Positions 10,139 through 19,808 of a stretch of 64,000 bases of DNA are shown here, in pieces (position 1 is the first letter of the stretch; each line of letters starts with the position of its first letter). A program made the position numbers and the translations under genes. Origin of the DNA: Planctomycetales bacterium ZRK34 (GTDB taxonomy: Bacteria > Planctomycetota > Phycisphaerae > Phycisphaerales > Zrk34); contig CP050848.1 of NCBI GenBank assembly GCA_014873095.1, forward strand, positions 1,178,001-1,242,000, read 5' to 3'. Below the pieces are notes generated by a model. The model searched no databases. It was not told the origin of the DNA and saw nothing but the letters and a program-made list of their open reading frames with translations.

Positions 10139-11305
10139 ATGAACAGTAAACCATGCATTCTGTTTACGGCTTTCGAGCCGTCGGGCGATGAGCACGCGGC
10201 GCCGGTGATCGCGGCGCTTAAGCGGCAGTTGCCGGACGCAGCGGTCTATGCGCTGGGCGGGGCAAAGATGGCGGCGGCGGGCGCAACGCTGATCGAACGG
10301 ACGGTCGACAAGGCTGCGATGGGTATGTCGGCCATCGGCAAGGTGATAGAACACCGTGCGATCCGAACTCGCCTGGCGCGTTGGCTGGAAAATCACGCGG
10401 TGGCGGTGCACGTGCCGACCGACTCGCCGGCGGCTAACTGGGGTCTGTGCAAAATGACCAAGGCGCACGGGGCGAAGGTCGCACACCTCGTGGCGCCGCA
10501 AGTCTGGGCGTGGGCTTCGTGGCGCGTGAGGCGATTGCAGAAGTGGTCGGACAAGGTGCTCTGCGTGTTGCCGTTTGAACCGACGTGGTTTGCCGAGCGC
10601 CATGTCGATGCCACGTTCATCGGCCACCCGCTGTTTAATGAATCGCTGGACGGCGAGTCGCTGCAGTGGGAAGGCGTGTCATTTGATTCGGGTCAGCCGA
10701 AACTGGCGCTGCTGCCGGGGTCGCGGCCGGGCGAGATCGCCAAAAACTGGCCGCTCATGCTGGCGAGCCACCAGGCGCTGGCCAAACGTTACGAAGATTT
10801 GCACACGATCGTGGCGGCGGCTGACGACGCGGCGGCACGACAAATTCGCTCGATGACGCCACCGGCGGATCAGACCCCGCGGCTGCGGTTGGTCACGGGC
10901 CAGACTGAGGCGGTGCTGCACTGGTCGGACCTGGTGGCAACGGTGTCCGGCACCGCTTCGCTGCACGTGGCGCGACACGGCAAGCCGATGGTGATTCTCT
11001 ACCGGGCCAGTCCGTTGATGTGGCATCTGATCGGACGCTGGCTCATCGACACACGCACGTTCACGCTGCCGAACCTGATCGCCTGTGGCGGTCCGAAGCG
11101 CGACAGTTCGCAACACATCGTCAAGGAATTCGTGCCGCTGCTGAATCGTGATCCGATGCCGATTGTGAATGAACTGCGGCGGTTGATCGATGACGAGCCG
11201 GCACGCAGGCAGCAGATCGATGCGCTGCATCAGGTAGTGGCACAGTTTCATGGACACGATGCGGGCGAGGAAGCGGCGCGGGTGATTGTTGAATTGATGC
11301 CGTGA
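10139..11305 (+). CDS. lpxB: Lipid-A-disaccharide synthase-like glycosyltransferase
   Basis: 388 aa, the expected length. LpxB (GT19) condenses UDP-2,3-diacylglucosamine with lipid X in lipid A synthesis at the inner membrane. Signatures are the N-terminal FEPSGDEHAAPVI (normally GExSGD), HLVAPQVWAW, LLPGSRPGEI and VSGTASLHVARHGKPMVILYR, followed by PNLIACG and VKEFVP. The first motif is slightly degenerate (EPSGD), so a related role is possible. It is convergent with the universal stress gene. Confidence 0.82.
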   Translation: MNSKPCILFTAFEPSGDEHAAPVIAALKRQLPDAAVYALGGAKMAAAGATLIERTVDKAAMGMSAIGKVIEHRAIRTRLARWLENHAVAVHVPTDSPAANWGLCKMTKAHGAKVAHLVAPQVWAWASWRVRRLQKWSDKVLCVLPFEPTWFAERHVDATFIGHPLFNESLDGESLQWEGVSFDSGQPKLALLPGSRPGEIAKNWPLMLASHQALAKRYEDLHTIVAAADDAAARQIRSMTPPADQTPRLRLVTGQTEAVLHWSDLVATVSGTASLHVARHGKPMVILYRASPLMWHLIGRWLIDTRTFTLPNLIACGGPKRDSSQHIVKEFVPLLNRDPMPIVNELRRLIDDEPARRQQIDALHQVVAQFHGHDAGEEAARVIVELMP

Positions 11306-11311
11306 GTACCA

Positions 11312-11350
11312 GTACCAGACGCTTCGGCGGCGCCTCAGCGTCGGCGTGGG
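11312..11350. repeat. Intergenic hairpin repeat, family 2 (copy A)
   Basis: About 39 nt beginning GTACCAGACGCTTCG and ending CAGCGTCGGCGTGGG. The second copy is at 24557-24594. GACGCT and AGCGTC pair as arms of a hairpin. It lies in the short convergent gap between lpxB and the universal stress gene and might also serve as a bidirectional terminator. Confidence 0.6.
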
Positions 11351-11357
11351 GGATGGG

Positions 11358-11786
11358 TCAGATCGTGCCGGACCAGTCGGGGGGAAACAGCAGGACGGGA
11401 ACGTGAGCCGCGCGAGTGATCTGCTGGGGGATGTCACCGGCGAGAAGGCGGGCGACACGGCCTTTGCCGGACAGGCCGAGCACGATGAGCGTGGCGGCCT
11501 GAGCGTCGGCTGCATTGAGAATGGCACGGGCGACGTCGTCGCCGTACAACAGCAGGCCTTCAGCGGGAATGTTGGATTCGATCAGGCGGTTGGTCAGCGT
11601 CGACAAAGTCTGCTCGCCGCGCTGGCGGGTGTCGTCGGCGGATTCGTCCTCTTCGGTCGGGCGGGCCACGTGCGCAACGACCACGGTGGCGGAGAGGCGA
11701 TCGGCGAGATCACGCACCGTCATGAACAGCTTATCGCTGGCCCAGGGCGTTGAGACGGCCACGAGAATGCGACTGCTGGATGCCAA
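11358..11786 (-). CDS. Universal stress protein (UspA family)
   Basis: 142 aa, one Usp domain. It begins RILVAVSTPWASDK and carries the ATP-binding type signature GLSGKGRVARLLAGDIPQQI followed by AAHVPVLLF, corresponding to G-x2-G-x9-G(S/T), although the last Ser/Thr is replaced. It follows nuoN by 35 nt on the same strand and is probably cotranscribed with the complex I genes, which ties it to energy or redox stress. Confidence 0.85.
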   Translation of the reverse strand: MASSSRILVAVSTPWASDKLFMTVRDLADRLSATVVVAHVARPTEEDESADDTRQRGEQTLSTLTNRLIESNIPAEGLLLYGDDVARAILNAADAQAATLIVLGLSGKGRVARLLAGDIPQQITRAAHVPVLLFPPDWSGTI

Positions 11787-11821
11787 TCGAACACTCCGGA
11801 ACGGGAATTCTCAGGTGGCCA

Positions 11822-13453
11822 TTATATGGCGTCGGACGCTTCGGACGCGGAGGCCGCAGGCAACGCCTCACCATTGACACCACTGACTTCCAACGAGTCG
11901 TGATCGGCCGGCTCGCTGTGCACGGGCCTCGGGGCCGCGGGCATGTGAGGCTGAGTCTGGAAGCCGGCGGCAGCATGGAGGCTGGCGTCAACCAGCGGAC
12001 CAGCGGCCAGGCTCATGACAATGACCGCCGCCGCCGAAACCATCGCGGCTCCCGATCGCGACGGCAGCGGCGAGACGACCACGTCATCATTGGGCTCGCT
12101 CATGTAAGTCACGGCGACAATGCGGAGGTAATAAAACGCTGCGATGGCGGAGTTGAGCATCGCCAGAATCGCCAGCCCGACATAGCCGGCGCTGATCGCC
12201 GAACCGAACAGGTACAGCTTGCCCCAGAAGCCGACCAGCGGGGGCACACCCGTAAGGCTGAGTACGCAGATCGCCATCACCGCGGCCAGCGCCGGGCGAC
12301 GCGCGGCCAGCCCACGCAGATCGTCGAAAGTTTCGGCTTCCTCACCGGCTCGTTTGAGCAGCCCCAACACGCTGAACGCGCCGAGATTCATCACGCCGTA
12401 GGCAATGAGATAGAACAGGATCGCGGCCAGACCGTTGCGGAGGAGGAACCCGCCGCTGGCCGCCGGACCGGCGCCGGCGAGCAGGCCGACGAGCATGTAC
12501 CCGGTGTGGGCGATCGAGGAGTAAGCGAGCACACGCTTGACGTTGTCCTGCAGTAATGCGAGCGTGTTGCCGACGAACATCGTCAACACGGCTAGGATCC
12601 ACAGCAGCGTGGCGATGGCCGGCGTGTTGTCGACGATGGACCAACCGGTGGCCGCGTTCAACAGGACGATCAGCGTGACAAAACCCGCGGTCTTGGGGAC
12701 AAACGCAAGGAATGTCGTCACAGGGGTGGCGGCGCCCTGGTAGACGTCGGCGGCATAAAAGTGCATCGGCACCGCGGCGATCTTGAAGCAGACGCCGACA
12801 ATCGCCAGCACCAGCCCGGCCAGCGCCAGATGGCTGATGCCCTGATTCGGGTCAGCAAAGATGGCGTGCATCTGGCTGATGTAGGTTGTGCCGGTCGCCC
12901 CGTACAGCAGTGCGAATCCGTACAGGAAGATCGCCGCCGCCATCGCACCGAGGAAGAAGTACTTGACCGCCGCTTCGGGGGCCTTGATCGACTTGCGGCT
13001 CGTGGCGACCATCACGTAGGTCGGCAGGCTCGTCAACTCCAACGCGAGGAAGAGCCACACCAGGTCATCCGCCCCCGCACACAGCATCGCACCAACCAGC
13101 GACAACAGCAGAAATCCGAAGAACTCGCCGCGCGAGGTCGACGCCGGGTCGAATGCCTGATCGCCCATCACCAGCGTCTGCGACTCATCAGGCACTTCCG
13201 CCGCCGCGACCAGCAGCGCCAACCCGATCAGGCAGATGGCGACTTTCATGTACACAGCCAGATCACCCGTGGCTGCCGGCGAACCGGTCGCTGCCAGAAT
13301 CGCCGCGATGACCAGACCGAACGCCGCAATGCCGTAGGTCGCACGACGCATCCAAAGCTGCGGACTGAGGCCGACCACCATCACGACAAACGCGACCAGC
13401 GTCAGCATGATCTCCGGCCAGAGCGTGGCGAGTTTGGTCGACATATCCATCAT
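11822..13453 (-). CDS. nuoN: NADH-quinone oxidoreductase subunit N
   Basis: 543 aa, a Mrp-antiporter-like proton-pumping subunit of complex I with about 14 helices. Signatures are LFLALELTSLPTYVMVA (conserved Glu in TM5), KYFFLGAMAAAIFLYG, KIAAVPMHFYAADVYQGA (Lys and His of the channel) and LLQDNVKRVLAYSSIAHTGYML. The C-terminus carries an extra Ala/Ser/Glu-rich tail of about 50 residues. It overlaps nuoM by 4 nt. Confidence 0.95.
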   Translation of the reverse strand: MMDMSTKLATLWPEIMLTLVAFVVMVVGLSPQLWMRRATYGIAAFGLVIAAILAATGSPAATGDLAVYMKVAICLIGLALLVAAAEVPDESQTLVMGDQAFDPASTSRGEFFGFLLLSLVGAMLCAGADDLVWLFLALELTSLPTYVMVATSRKSIKAPEAAVKYFFLGAMAAAIFLYGFALLYGATGTTYISQMHAIFADPNQGISHLALAGLVLAIVGVCFKIAAVPMHFYAADVYQGAATPVTTFLAFVPKTAGFVTLIVLLNAATGWSIVDNTPAIATLLWILAVLTMFVGNTLALLQDNVKRVLAYSSIAHTGYMLVGLLAGAGPAASGGFLLRNGLAAILFYLIAYGVMNLGAFSVLGLLKRAGEEAETFDDLRGLAARRPALAAVMAICVLSLTGVPPLVGFWGKLYLFGSAISAGYVGLAILAMLNSAIAAFYYLRIVAVTYMSEPNDDVVVSPLPSRSGAAMVSAAAVIVMSLAAGPLVDASLHAAAGFQTQPHMPAAPRPVHSEPADHDSLEVSGVNGEALPAASASEASDAI

Positions 13454-15219
13454 CGGCTCACCTCCGCCAGCGTCCGCTGCGGACCCATCGTCGGCTGATC
13501 GGTCGTGGTGATGACCGTCGTGTTTTCGGTTTCAGCTCGGGCCTGCACCACGGCGGTCGTGCCGGCAGTCACGTGCTCGATCGTGCCTTCCAGCGAACGC
13601 AGCAGCGGCGTCGGGTAAAGACCCAGCACCAGGCAGGCGATCGCCAGCGGAACCAGGCAGGCGATCTCGCGGGCATTGAGGTCTTTGATTTCGTGATGCT
13701 CTTCGTCATCGTCGCCGTGCTCGTGGACAGGCTCGTTCAGCGGGCCCATCACGACGCGGCCGACCATGTAGAGAATGTAGATCGCGCCGAGGATCAACCC
13801 GAACGCGGCAAAGGCGGCATAGCCGATGCCAAGCACATTCGTGGCGGTGAACGCGCCGAAGATCGTCAAAAACTCACCGACGAATCCGTTAAGCCCGGGC
13901 AGCCCGACGCTCGCCAGGCAGAAGAACACAAAGAACGTCGACCACACCGGCAGCTTGCGGCCGAACCCGCCCATCTGGCTCATGTCGCGTGTGTGGTAGC
14001 GGTTGTAGACCATGCCGACGCAGAGGAACAACGCCCCGGTGCTCAGGCCGTGGTTGATCATGTACATGACCGAGCCGCCGACGCCAGCCATGTTCAGCGC
14101 GAACAGGCCGAGGACGCAGAAACCCATGTGGGAAACCGATGAGTAGGCGACAAGCTTTTTCAGATCGCCCTGCACCCAGCAGATCAGGGCGGTGTAGAGA
14201 ATGCCGATGATGCAGATCACCGCAACAAACGGCGCCCAATCGACGACGGCCACCGGGGCCATCGGCACGGCGAAGCGGAACAACCCGTAGCTGCCGAGCT
14301 TCAGCAACACGCCGGCAAGGATGACCGAGCCGGCCGTCGGCGCTTCAGTGTGGGCCAGCGGCAGCCAGGTGTGCACCGGGAACAGCGGAACCTTCACGGC
14401 AAACCCGCAGAACAGCCCCGCCAGCACCAAATGCTGCGCCGAGGTGTGAATCTCCGCCGGCACCAGCGGCAGCCAACCCAGCACACCCATCGGCACCACA
14501 ACGGAAACATCCGCCAGCGCCCGGGCCGCTTCGATGAGCTGCGGCACATAGAACGTCCATACGCCGGTCTGCTGGGCGTTGAACCAGGCCACGTAGACGA
14601 TCGCGATGAACGTGAAGATCGAGCCGGCCAGCGTGAAGACGAAGAACTTCATCGCGGCGTAGCGACGATTACCCGAACCGTAGATGCCGATCAGGAAGAA
14701 CAGCGGCACCAGTGTCAGTTCAAAGAACGTGTAGAAGAGGATCACATCCGTCGCGGCAAACACGCCGATCAGCGCCGCCTGCAGCACGAGCAGCCAGACG
14801 TAGAACTCCTTGGCCCGGCCACGCAGGTCGTCCCCGAAACTGCCGAGGATCGCCAGCGGAAACAGGAACGTCGTCAGCAGAATCAACCACACGCTGACCG
14901 CGTCGACACCGAACCCGAGCGACACGCCGAAGCGGTGGATCCAGTCCCACGCGATGGTCAGTTGATACGGGTGGTCGGTCGTCGGGCCAGCGGACCAGTC
15001 AAACTGAAACGCCATGCACAGGCTCAGCAGAAACACGACGCTCGACACCAGCAGGGCCGCGCCCTTGGCCGCCGAGTCGCGCCCGCTGGGCGTGAAGAAC
15101 GGCAAGATGATCAGCCCGCCGACCAGGGCCACGAGAATCATGCCCGGCAGCATCCAGCCACCTCCGGAAGTGGTCCCGGCGGAGGCTGCGCTTAAGGTTG
15201 TGATCAGAGTCTGTGTCAT
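13450..15219 (-). CDS. nuoM: NADH-quinone oxidoreductase subunit M
   Basis: 589 aa. Antiporter-like subunit of complex I, with FFELTLVPLFFLIGIYG, KVPLFPVHTWLPLAHTEAPTAGSVILAG and KKLVAYSSVSHMGFCVLG. A His/Asp/Glu-rich cytoplasmic insert HEHGDDDEEHHE sits near the C-terminus. An upstream ATG at 15243 would overlap nuoL by 22 nt. ATG 15219 lies 2 nt after the nuoL stop and gives MTQTLITTLS, so I prefer it. Confidence 0.95.
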   Translation of the reverse strand: MTQTLITTLSAASAGTTSGGGWMLPGMILVALVGGLIILPFFTPSGRDSAAKGAALLVSSVVFLLSLCMAFQFDWSAGPTTDHPYQLTIAWDWIHRFGVSLGFGVDAVSVWLILLTTFLFPLAILGSFGDDLRGRAKEFYVWLLVLQAALIGVFAATDVILFYTFFELTLVPLFFLIGIYGSGNRRYAAMKFFVFTLAGSIFTFIAIVYVAWFNAQQTGVWTFYVPQLIEAARALADVSVVVPMGVLGWLPLVPAEIHTSAQHLVLAGLFCGFAVKVPLFPVHTWLPLAHTEAPTAGSVILAGVLLKLGSYGLFRFAVPMAPVAVVDWAPFVAVICIIGILYTALICWVQGDLKKLVAYSSVSHMGFCVLGLFALNMAGVGGSVMYMINHGLSTGALFLCVGMVYNRYHTRDMSQMGGFGRKLPVWSTFFVFFCLASVGLPGLNGFVGEFLTIFGAFTATNVLGIGYAAFAAFGLILGAIYILYMVGRVVMGPLNEPVHEHGDDDEEHHEIKDLNAREIACLVPLAIACLVLGLYPTPLLRSLEGTIEHVTAGTTAVVQARAETENTTVITTTDQPTMGPQRTLAEVSR

Positions 15220-15221
15220 CT

Positions 15222-17222
15222 TCAGCCGGCCATCACTTTCCATACCATGATGAACAGAACGATTGCGAGCCCAAGCCCCATCGTCAGCCCGTAGCCCTGC
15301 AGGCGGCCGCGCTGGAACATGCGGCCGACGTGTGCGACGAAGCGCGGCGTGCGGCCAATCACCACATCAATGAGCACGCCATCGACCAGCACGCGGTCAA
15401 CGATGTAGCTCATCCACGCGATCATGTTCAGCACACCACGGACCAGCACGTTGTAGCACTCGTCGATGTAGTACTTGTTGTAGAGCAGGGTCACGACCGG
15501 GCTGAATGCATTGGCGATCTTCTCAGTCAGATCGCGACGCTTCCAGTGGAACAGCGCTGCCAACGCAATCATCACCAGCGCCCCGCCGCCGGCAACGATG
15601 CTGACGAAGGTGTGAACGCTGTGATGATGTTCCGCATCGCCGTGTGAAGCCACCGCGGCGGTCGAGTTGTGGATCATGCCTTCCATCCAACCGTGGCAGG
15701 CAAAACCAGCTGCAATGGCGCCGATCGCCAACACGACCAGCGGTGCGTTCATCGGCCACCAAGGCATCTCATGCGGGCCGTGGGCGTGATCGTCCAGGTC
15801 GTGTTCGACGGGGTAGCCGTGGTGCTCGTGACCCATCTCGTATTTGGTTTCACCGAGGAAGACGCGGAACCACAGGCGGAACGTGTAGAACGCCGTCAGC
15901 AGCGCCGTGAAGATGCCGATCCAGCCCAGCACGGGGGCCTTGATCAGGGCCTCGGTAAGAATGATGTCTTTGGAGTAGAAGCCCGCGGTGAACGGCACAC
16001 CCGCCAGGGCCAGGCAGCCCATGAGCATGAGAATCGCCGTGACGGGCATCTTCGAGAACAACCCGCTCATCTTGCGGAGGTCAAGCTGGCCGGCCATCGC
16101 GTGCATGACGCTGCCGGCGGTGAGGAAGAGCAGGGCCTTGAAGAAGGCGTGGGTAAACAGGTGGAAGACCGCGCCGGTTGTCGCCATCACGCCGACGCCG
16201 AGGAACATGTACCCAAGCTGCGACAGCGTCGAGTAAGCCCACACGCGCTTCAGGTCGTACTGACACAGGGCGATCGTAGCGGCGAACAGGGCTGTCATCC
16301 CGCCGACCGCGGCGATGAACGCCAGGGCCGTGGGGTTCATGTTAAAGACGTTGATCAGTCGGGCGATCATGTACACGCCGGCCGTGACCATCGTGGCGGC
16401 GTGGATGAGGGCGGACACGGGCGTCGGGCCTTCCATCGCGTCCGGGAGCCAGACATGCAGCGGAAGCTGGGCCGACTTGCCGAACGCGCCCATCATCAGC
16501 AGAAACGGAATCCACCAGGCCAGGTCCGCCCGCCAGCCGGTCAGTGATGACACATCCAGCGCGTGGGCGGCGGGGATCACATCCGAGTAGGCGATCGACC
16601 CGAACAGCACGAATGTGCCCATCAGCCCGAGGGCAAATCCGAAGTCGCCGATGCGGTTGACGATGAAGGCCTTCTTCGCCGCGGCGACCGCCGACGGCTT
16701 GCGGTAGTAAAACCCGATCAGCAGGTACGATGCCACGCCCACGCCTTCCCAGCCGAGGAAAAGCAGCAGCAGGTTATCACCGAGCACCAGGCAGCTCATC
16801 GCGAAGATGAACAGGCTGATGTAGGCGAAAAAGCGGCCATACCCGGAATCGCCGCTCATGTAGCCGGCGGCGTAAAGCGTGATCAGCGTGCCGATGCCGG
16901 TGACAACCATCAGCATCACGCAGGTCAGCCCGTCGATCAGGAATGAAAAGTTGGCGTGAAAGTCCCCGATGTTGATCCACTCGAAGTACGGCACCGTCAC
17001 ACCGGCCGCCGGGCTGCCCGCGTCAACGAATCCCTTGACGACCATCACGCTGCACAAAAACGACCCGGCCACCGCCGCCGCCGCGACCCACGCCGTGGCA
17101 TTGCGAATCGCCTGCGACTTGCAGGCGAACATCGCCCCACAGACGAACATGGACAAAAACGGCAACGTGGGGATCCACGGGGCCATATTCAGCATCGATG
17201 ATGTCTCAGCGAGTGTCAGCAT
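15222..17222 (-). CDS. nuoL: NADH-quinone oxidoreductase subunit L
   Basis: 666 aa. The largest antiporter-like subunit, with the lateral helix at the C-terminus. Signatures are LGWEGVGVASYLLIGFYY, KSAQLPLHVWLPDAMEGPTPVSALIHAATMVTAGVYM and LKRVWAYSTLSQLGYMFLG. A His-rich loop (GHEHHGYPVEHDLDDHAHGPHEM) precedes the last helices. An internal Met at position 17195 is an alternative start. Fourth gene of nuoJKLMN. Confidence 0.95.
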   Translation of the reverse strand: MLTLAETSSMLNMAPWIPTLPFLSMFVCGAMFACKSQAIRNATAWVAAAAVAGSFLCSVMVVKGFVDAGSPAAGVTVPYFEWINIGDFHANFSFLIDGLTCVMLMVVTGIGTLITLYAAGYMSGDSGYGRFFAYISLFIFAMSCLVLGDNLLLLFLGWEGVGVASYLLIGFYYRKPSAVAAAKKAFIVNRIGDFGFALGLMGTFVLFGSIAYSDVIPAAHALDVSSLTGWRADLAWWIPFLLMMGAFGKSAQLPLHVWLPDAMEGPTPVSALIHAATMVTAGVYMIARLINVFNMNPTALAFIAAVGGMTALFAATIALCQYDLKRVWAYSTLSQLGYMFLGVGVMATTGAVFHLFTHAFFKALLFLTAGSVMHAMAGQLDLRKMSGLFSKMPVTAILMLMGCLALAGVPFTAGFYSKDIILTEALIKAPVLGWIGIFTALLTAFYTFRLWFRVFLGETKYEMGHEHHGYPVEHDLDDHAHGPHEMPWWPMNAPLVVLAIGAIAAGFACHGWMEGMIHNSTAAVASHGDAEHHHSVHTFVSIVAGGGALVMIALAALFHWKRRDLTEKIANAFSPVVTLLYNKYYIDECYNVLVRGVLNMIAWMSYIVDRVLVDGVLIDVVIGRTPRFVAHVGRMFQRGRLQGYGLTMGLGLAIVLFIMVWKVMAG

Positions 17223-17257
17223 GTCTACCCGTTAGCGGCGGCCCATTTCGAACCGCG

Positions 17258-17578
17258 TTATCCCTTCATGATGCTCCACGCCTCGGCGTCCAGCGTGTGC
17301 CGCCTTCTGAACAGCAACACCACCAGCCCCAGCGCCAGCGCGGCTTCCGCCGCGGCGATCGTCAAAACGAAGATCACGAACGTTTGTCCGTCGAAATTCA
17401 TGTGGTAGCGGCTGAAAGCCACCAGCGTCACGATGATGCCCTGAAACATCATCTCCGTGCACAGAAACATCACGATCAGATTACGACGCACCACGAACCC
17501 GACGATCCCCAGCGTAAACAGGATCGCGCCGGTCAGCAGGTAATGCGTCAGCACCGTCTGGCTGATGGCTTCATGCAT
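17258..17578 (-). CDS. nuoK: NADH-quinone oxidoreductase subunit K
   Basis: 106 aa, three membrane helices, the usual size. Conserved acidic residues occur in NLIVMFLCTEMMFQG (Glu) and LTIAAAEAALALGLVVLL (Glu), as expected for the E-channel of complex I. Its start overlaps the nuoJ stop by 8 nt (ATGCATGA), indicating coupling. Confidence 0.95.
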   Translation of the reverse strand: MHEAISQTVLTHYLLTGAILFTLGIVGFVVRRNLIVMFLCTEMMFQGIIVTLVAFSRYHMNFDGQTFVIFVLTIAAAEAALALGLVVLLFRRRHTLDAEAWSIMKG

Positions 17579-18476
17579 GGCCGGCCCCCTCCGGTTCGTC
17601 GTCGACCTTCTGGCGGGCGATCACGATCGCACCCACCATCGAAAGCAGCAGCACCACGCCGGCGAGTTCGATGCCAAGCGTGTGACCTTCGAAAAGCGTC
17701 AGGCCGACGTAGTCGATGTTCGACAGCGTCGCGCTGCGCAGGTCTTCGGTAATGGCGATGCGTTTGGGTCTCACACCCGGCGTCGAACGCACAAGCACAA
17801 AGCCTTCTTCAGCGTTGACATCTTCCGGCGCGAGTGTTTCATCGGCGCCGATCATGCCCCGCTCGCGAAGCAGCGTTTCGAGCTGCGAAGCGTCGAGTTC
17901 GGACCGCATCTGCATCGCGGCTTCGCCCTGATTGGCGGGGAAGTTCTGCGGAATCTCCTGGGCGTCGAAGATCACACTGGTCAGCCCCGCGATCAGCAGG
18001 AACCCGAGCACGCAGGCGACCAGCGGCTCGCGGGCATGGGTGTCGTACGGCGCCGCCGTGTCGGGCCGATCGTCCGACTGCGGCATCGTCGCGAGCATGA
18101 TCACGAACATGTACGTGACCAGGATCGCCCCGCCGTAGATGATCACCATCGCAAAGGCCATGAACTCCGCCGACAGCAACACCAGCATGCCCGCCGACGA
18201 GAGGACGACCAGCACGAAATACAGCGCCGAGTAGACCGGTCGCGGATGTGTGATCACCCGCACGGCCGCCGCCAGCGAAATGAATGTGAATGCGTAGTAG
18301 TAGATGCCCGGCACATTGGCGACGTCGTAATGCCGCGCCAGCGACATGAACAGCGCCCCCAACGTCGCCACGCCCAGTAGACCGCCGATCTTCCCGGCTC
18401 GGCGGCGATGCGGCAGCACGAAGTAGACCGCCAGCGCTCCGCAAACCGATGCGATGTAAAGCAGATTCGCTGTCAT
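17571..18476 (-). CDS. nuoJ: NADH-quinone oxidoreductase subunit J
   Basis: About 301 aa from ATG 18476 (MTANLLYIASVCG). The open frame continues upstream to 18716, but the first 80 residues are unlike NuoJ; ATG 18506 is a second candidate. Helices with HPRPVYSALYFVLVVLSSAGMLVLL and MAFAMVIIYGGAILVTYMFVIML match the family. A periplasmic-side insert of about 100 residues between the last helices makes it longer than most NuoJ. It is the first gene of nuoJKLMN. nuoA-I are not next to it. Confidence 0.85.
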   Translation of the reverse strand: MTANLLYIASVCGALAVYFVLPHRRRAGKIGGLLGVATLGALFMSLARHYDVANVPGIYYYAFTFISLAAAVRVITHPRPVYSALYFVLVVLSSAGMLVLLSAEFMAFAMVIIYGGAILVTYMFVIMLATMPQSDDRPDTAAPYDTHAREPLVACVLGFLLIAGLTSVIFDAQEIPQNFPANQGEAAMQMRSELDASQLETLLRERGMIGADETLAPEDVNAEEGFVLVRSTPGVRPKRIAITEDLRSATLSNIDYVGLTLFEGHTLGIELAGVVLLLSMVGAIVIARQKVDDEPEGAGHA

Positions 18477-18739
18477 ACCAGGGCCAGGCCCCTGAGTCGG
18501 GTTCATGTCTTTCGAGCCGACCGCACCGACCCAAGTCGGCGACGTTTTCGGGGCCATCCCCGAGGCTCTGTGAAGTTCGTCACAATACGAAGTTGACTCC
18601 CGCTTTGCAACCGTCGCCCCTACGTGGACAACTGACCTGCAATCCGCCCCCGTGAGGGACGATCCCACATGAGCGTGTAAATATTGCCCAGAACTTTTAA
18701 TTTGAGGTAGAGTCAAAATGGAGGATCGGAGCGCCGACC
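18477..18739. other. Divergent spacer between nuoJ and secreted-protein gene
   Basis: This should hold the promoters of the nuoJKLMN(-usp) operon and of the 18740 gene. I see no consensus -35/-10 pair. AT-rich stretches at 18676-18720 are the best candidate for the plus-strand promoter. Nothing else is recognised. Confidence 0.35.
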
Positions 18740-19801
18740 TTGATGTCCCTCCCTGAGTATTCCACGATGAATCGCCCCCCTGCCGCGTTGCCCGTTCTGT
18801 TTCCGGTTCTGCTGGTGCTGACGGCCGGCCTACTGGCCATCGCCGGCGCGACTTCCGCCCGGGCTGAATCGCTCGACCAGGTGGTCGAACGACTGACCGC
18901 CGAGGCCAAACAGCTCAGCGAACTCAAAGACCCCAAACCCAGACCGGTCTTCAAACGCCCGCACATCCGCCTGGACAACCCAGAAAAACACGTCGCCGAG
19001 GTCCTGCAGACCATGAGCGGCAAGCTCACCGGCAATATCTACTACGACACCTACATCCGCTGGCACCTGATCGACCAGATCCTGCATGTCGAGTCCGACG
19101 ATCTGTCCTATCAGAAGGACCGCATCATTGCGTTGATCAACAACATGCCTGCGGGTCTGTCGATGCCCCGCAAAGACGAAGGCCACCATGAGCCCCCCGA
19201 GCCGGCCGCTGAATTCTGGAATTTGTACTGGGGCGATGGCCGCGTCGTGATCGGCTACCCCCCCTTCCAGCGTGTCTACCACTTCGAAGAAGCGCTCAAA
19301 CACGCCCCGGCCGACCGCAAGGCCGAGCTCGAGAAGATCGTCAAACGCATGCGTGAACTGCGCAAGCAGTTCAAGTGGGTGCCCAATCCCGGCGCCGCCC
19401 AGTACAACGACCGCATCGAAAAGATGGACTGGATCATCCGCAGCTACCGCGGCGAGTTGATCTACCTGCTGCTTCGCACCGGCGACCCGGCCGTGCCCGG
19501 CATCGTGATCCGCGAAATCGGCAAGCAGGTCGAGAAGAAACAGCGCACAGCCCTCGACCTGCTGAACTACCTCTACATGGCCGCCCTCAACGGCGACCTG
19601 GCCCGCTACGACCAGGCCGTCATCGAAAACGCCGGCCGCGCCCTGGAGCGACTGGCCCGCTCGGCCGACGGGTACCAGGTCTACGACACCGGCCCCATGA
19701 GTCGCGATCGTTTCTGGTCCAAACAGCCCCGCAACTTCGCTGACTACGCCTTCACGATTGTGCACATGATGCAGAACGGCTCCGTCTACCGACTGGATTA
19801 A
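18740..19801 (+). CDS. Secreted protein of unknown function
   Basis: Up to 353 aa. ATG 18767 (MNRPPAALPV) is a likely alternative start because the signal peptide LPVLFPVLLVLTAGLLAIAGATSARA begins just after it. The mature part is largely helical and charged, with a conserved-looking core (NIYYDTYIRWHLIDQIL, FWNLYWGDGRVVIGYPPFQRVYHFEE). No known domain is recognised. It lies 7 nt upstream of a DUF4159-like secreted protein and is almost certainly cotranscribed and functionally linked with it. Confidence 0.75.
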   Translation: MMSLPEYSTMNRPPAALPVLFPVLLVLTAGLLAIAGATSARAESLDQVVERLTAEAKQLSELKDPKPRPVFKRPHIRLDNPEKHVAEVLQTMSGKLTGNIYYDTYIRWHLIDQILHVESDDLSYQKDRIIALINNMPAGLSMPRKDEGHHEPPEPAAEFWNLYWGDGRVVIGYPPFQRVYHFEEALKHAPADRKAELEKIVKRMRELRKQFKWVPNPGAAQYNDRIEKMDWIIRSYRGELIYLLLRTGDPAVPGIVIREIGKQVEKKQRTALDLLNYLYMAALNGDLARYDQAVIENAGRALERLARSADGYQVYDTGPMSRDRFWSKQPRNFADYAFTIVHMMQNGSVYRLD

Positions 19802-19808
19802 TCCCGCC

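Noticed and set aside
18477..18716. 80-residue N-terminal extension of NuoJ
   Set aside because: Hydrophilic sequence unlike NuoJ; the conserved first helix begins at ATG 18476.
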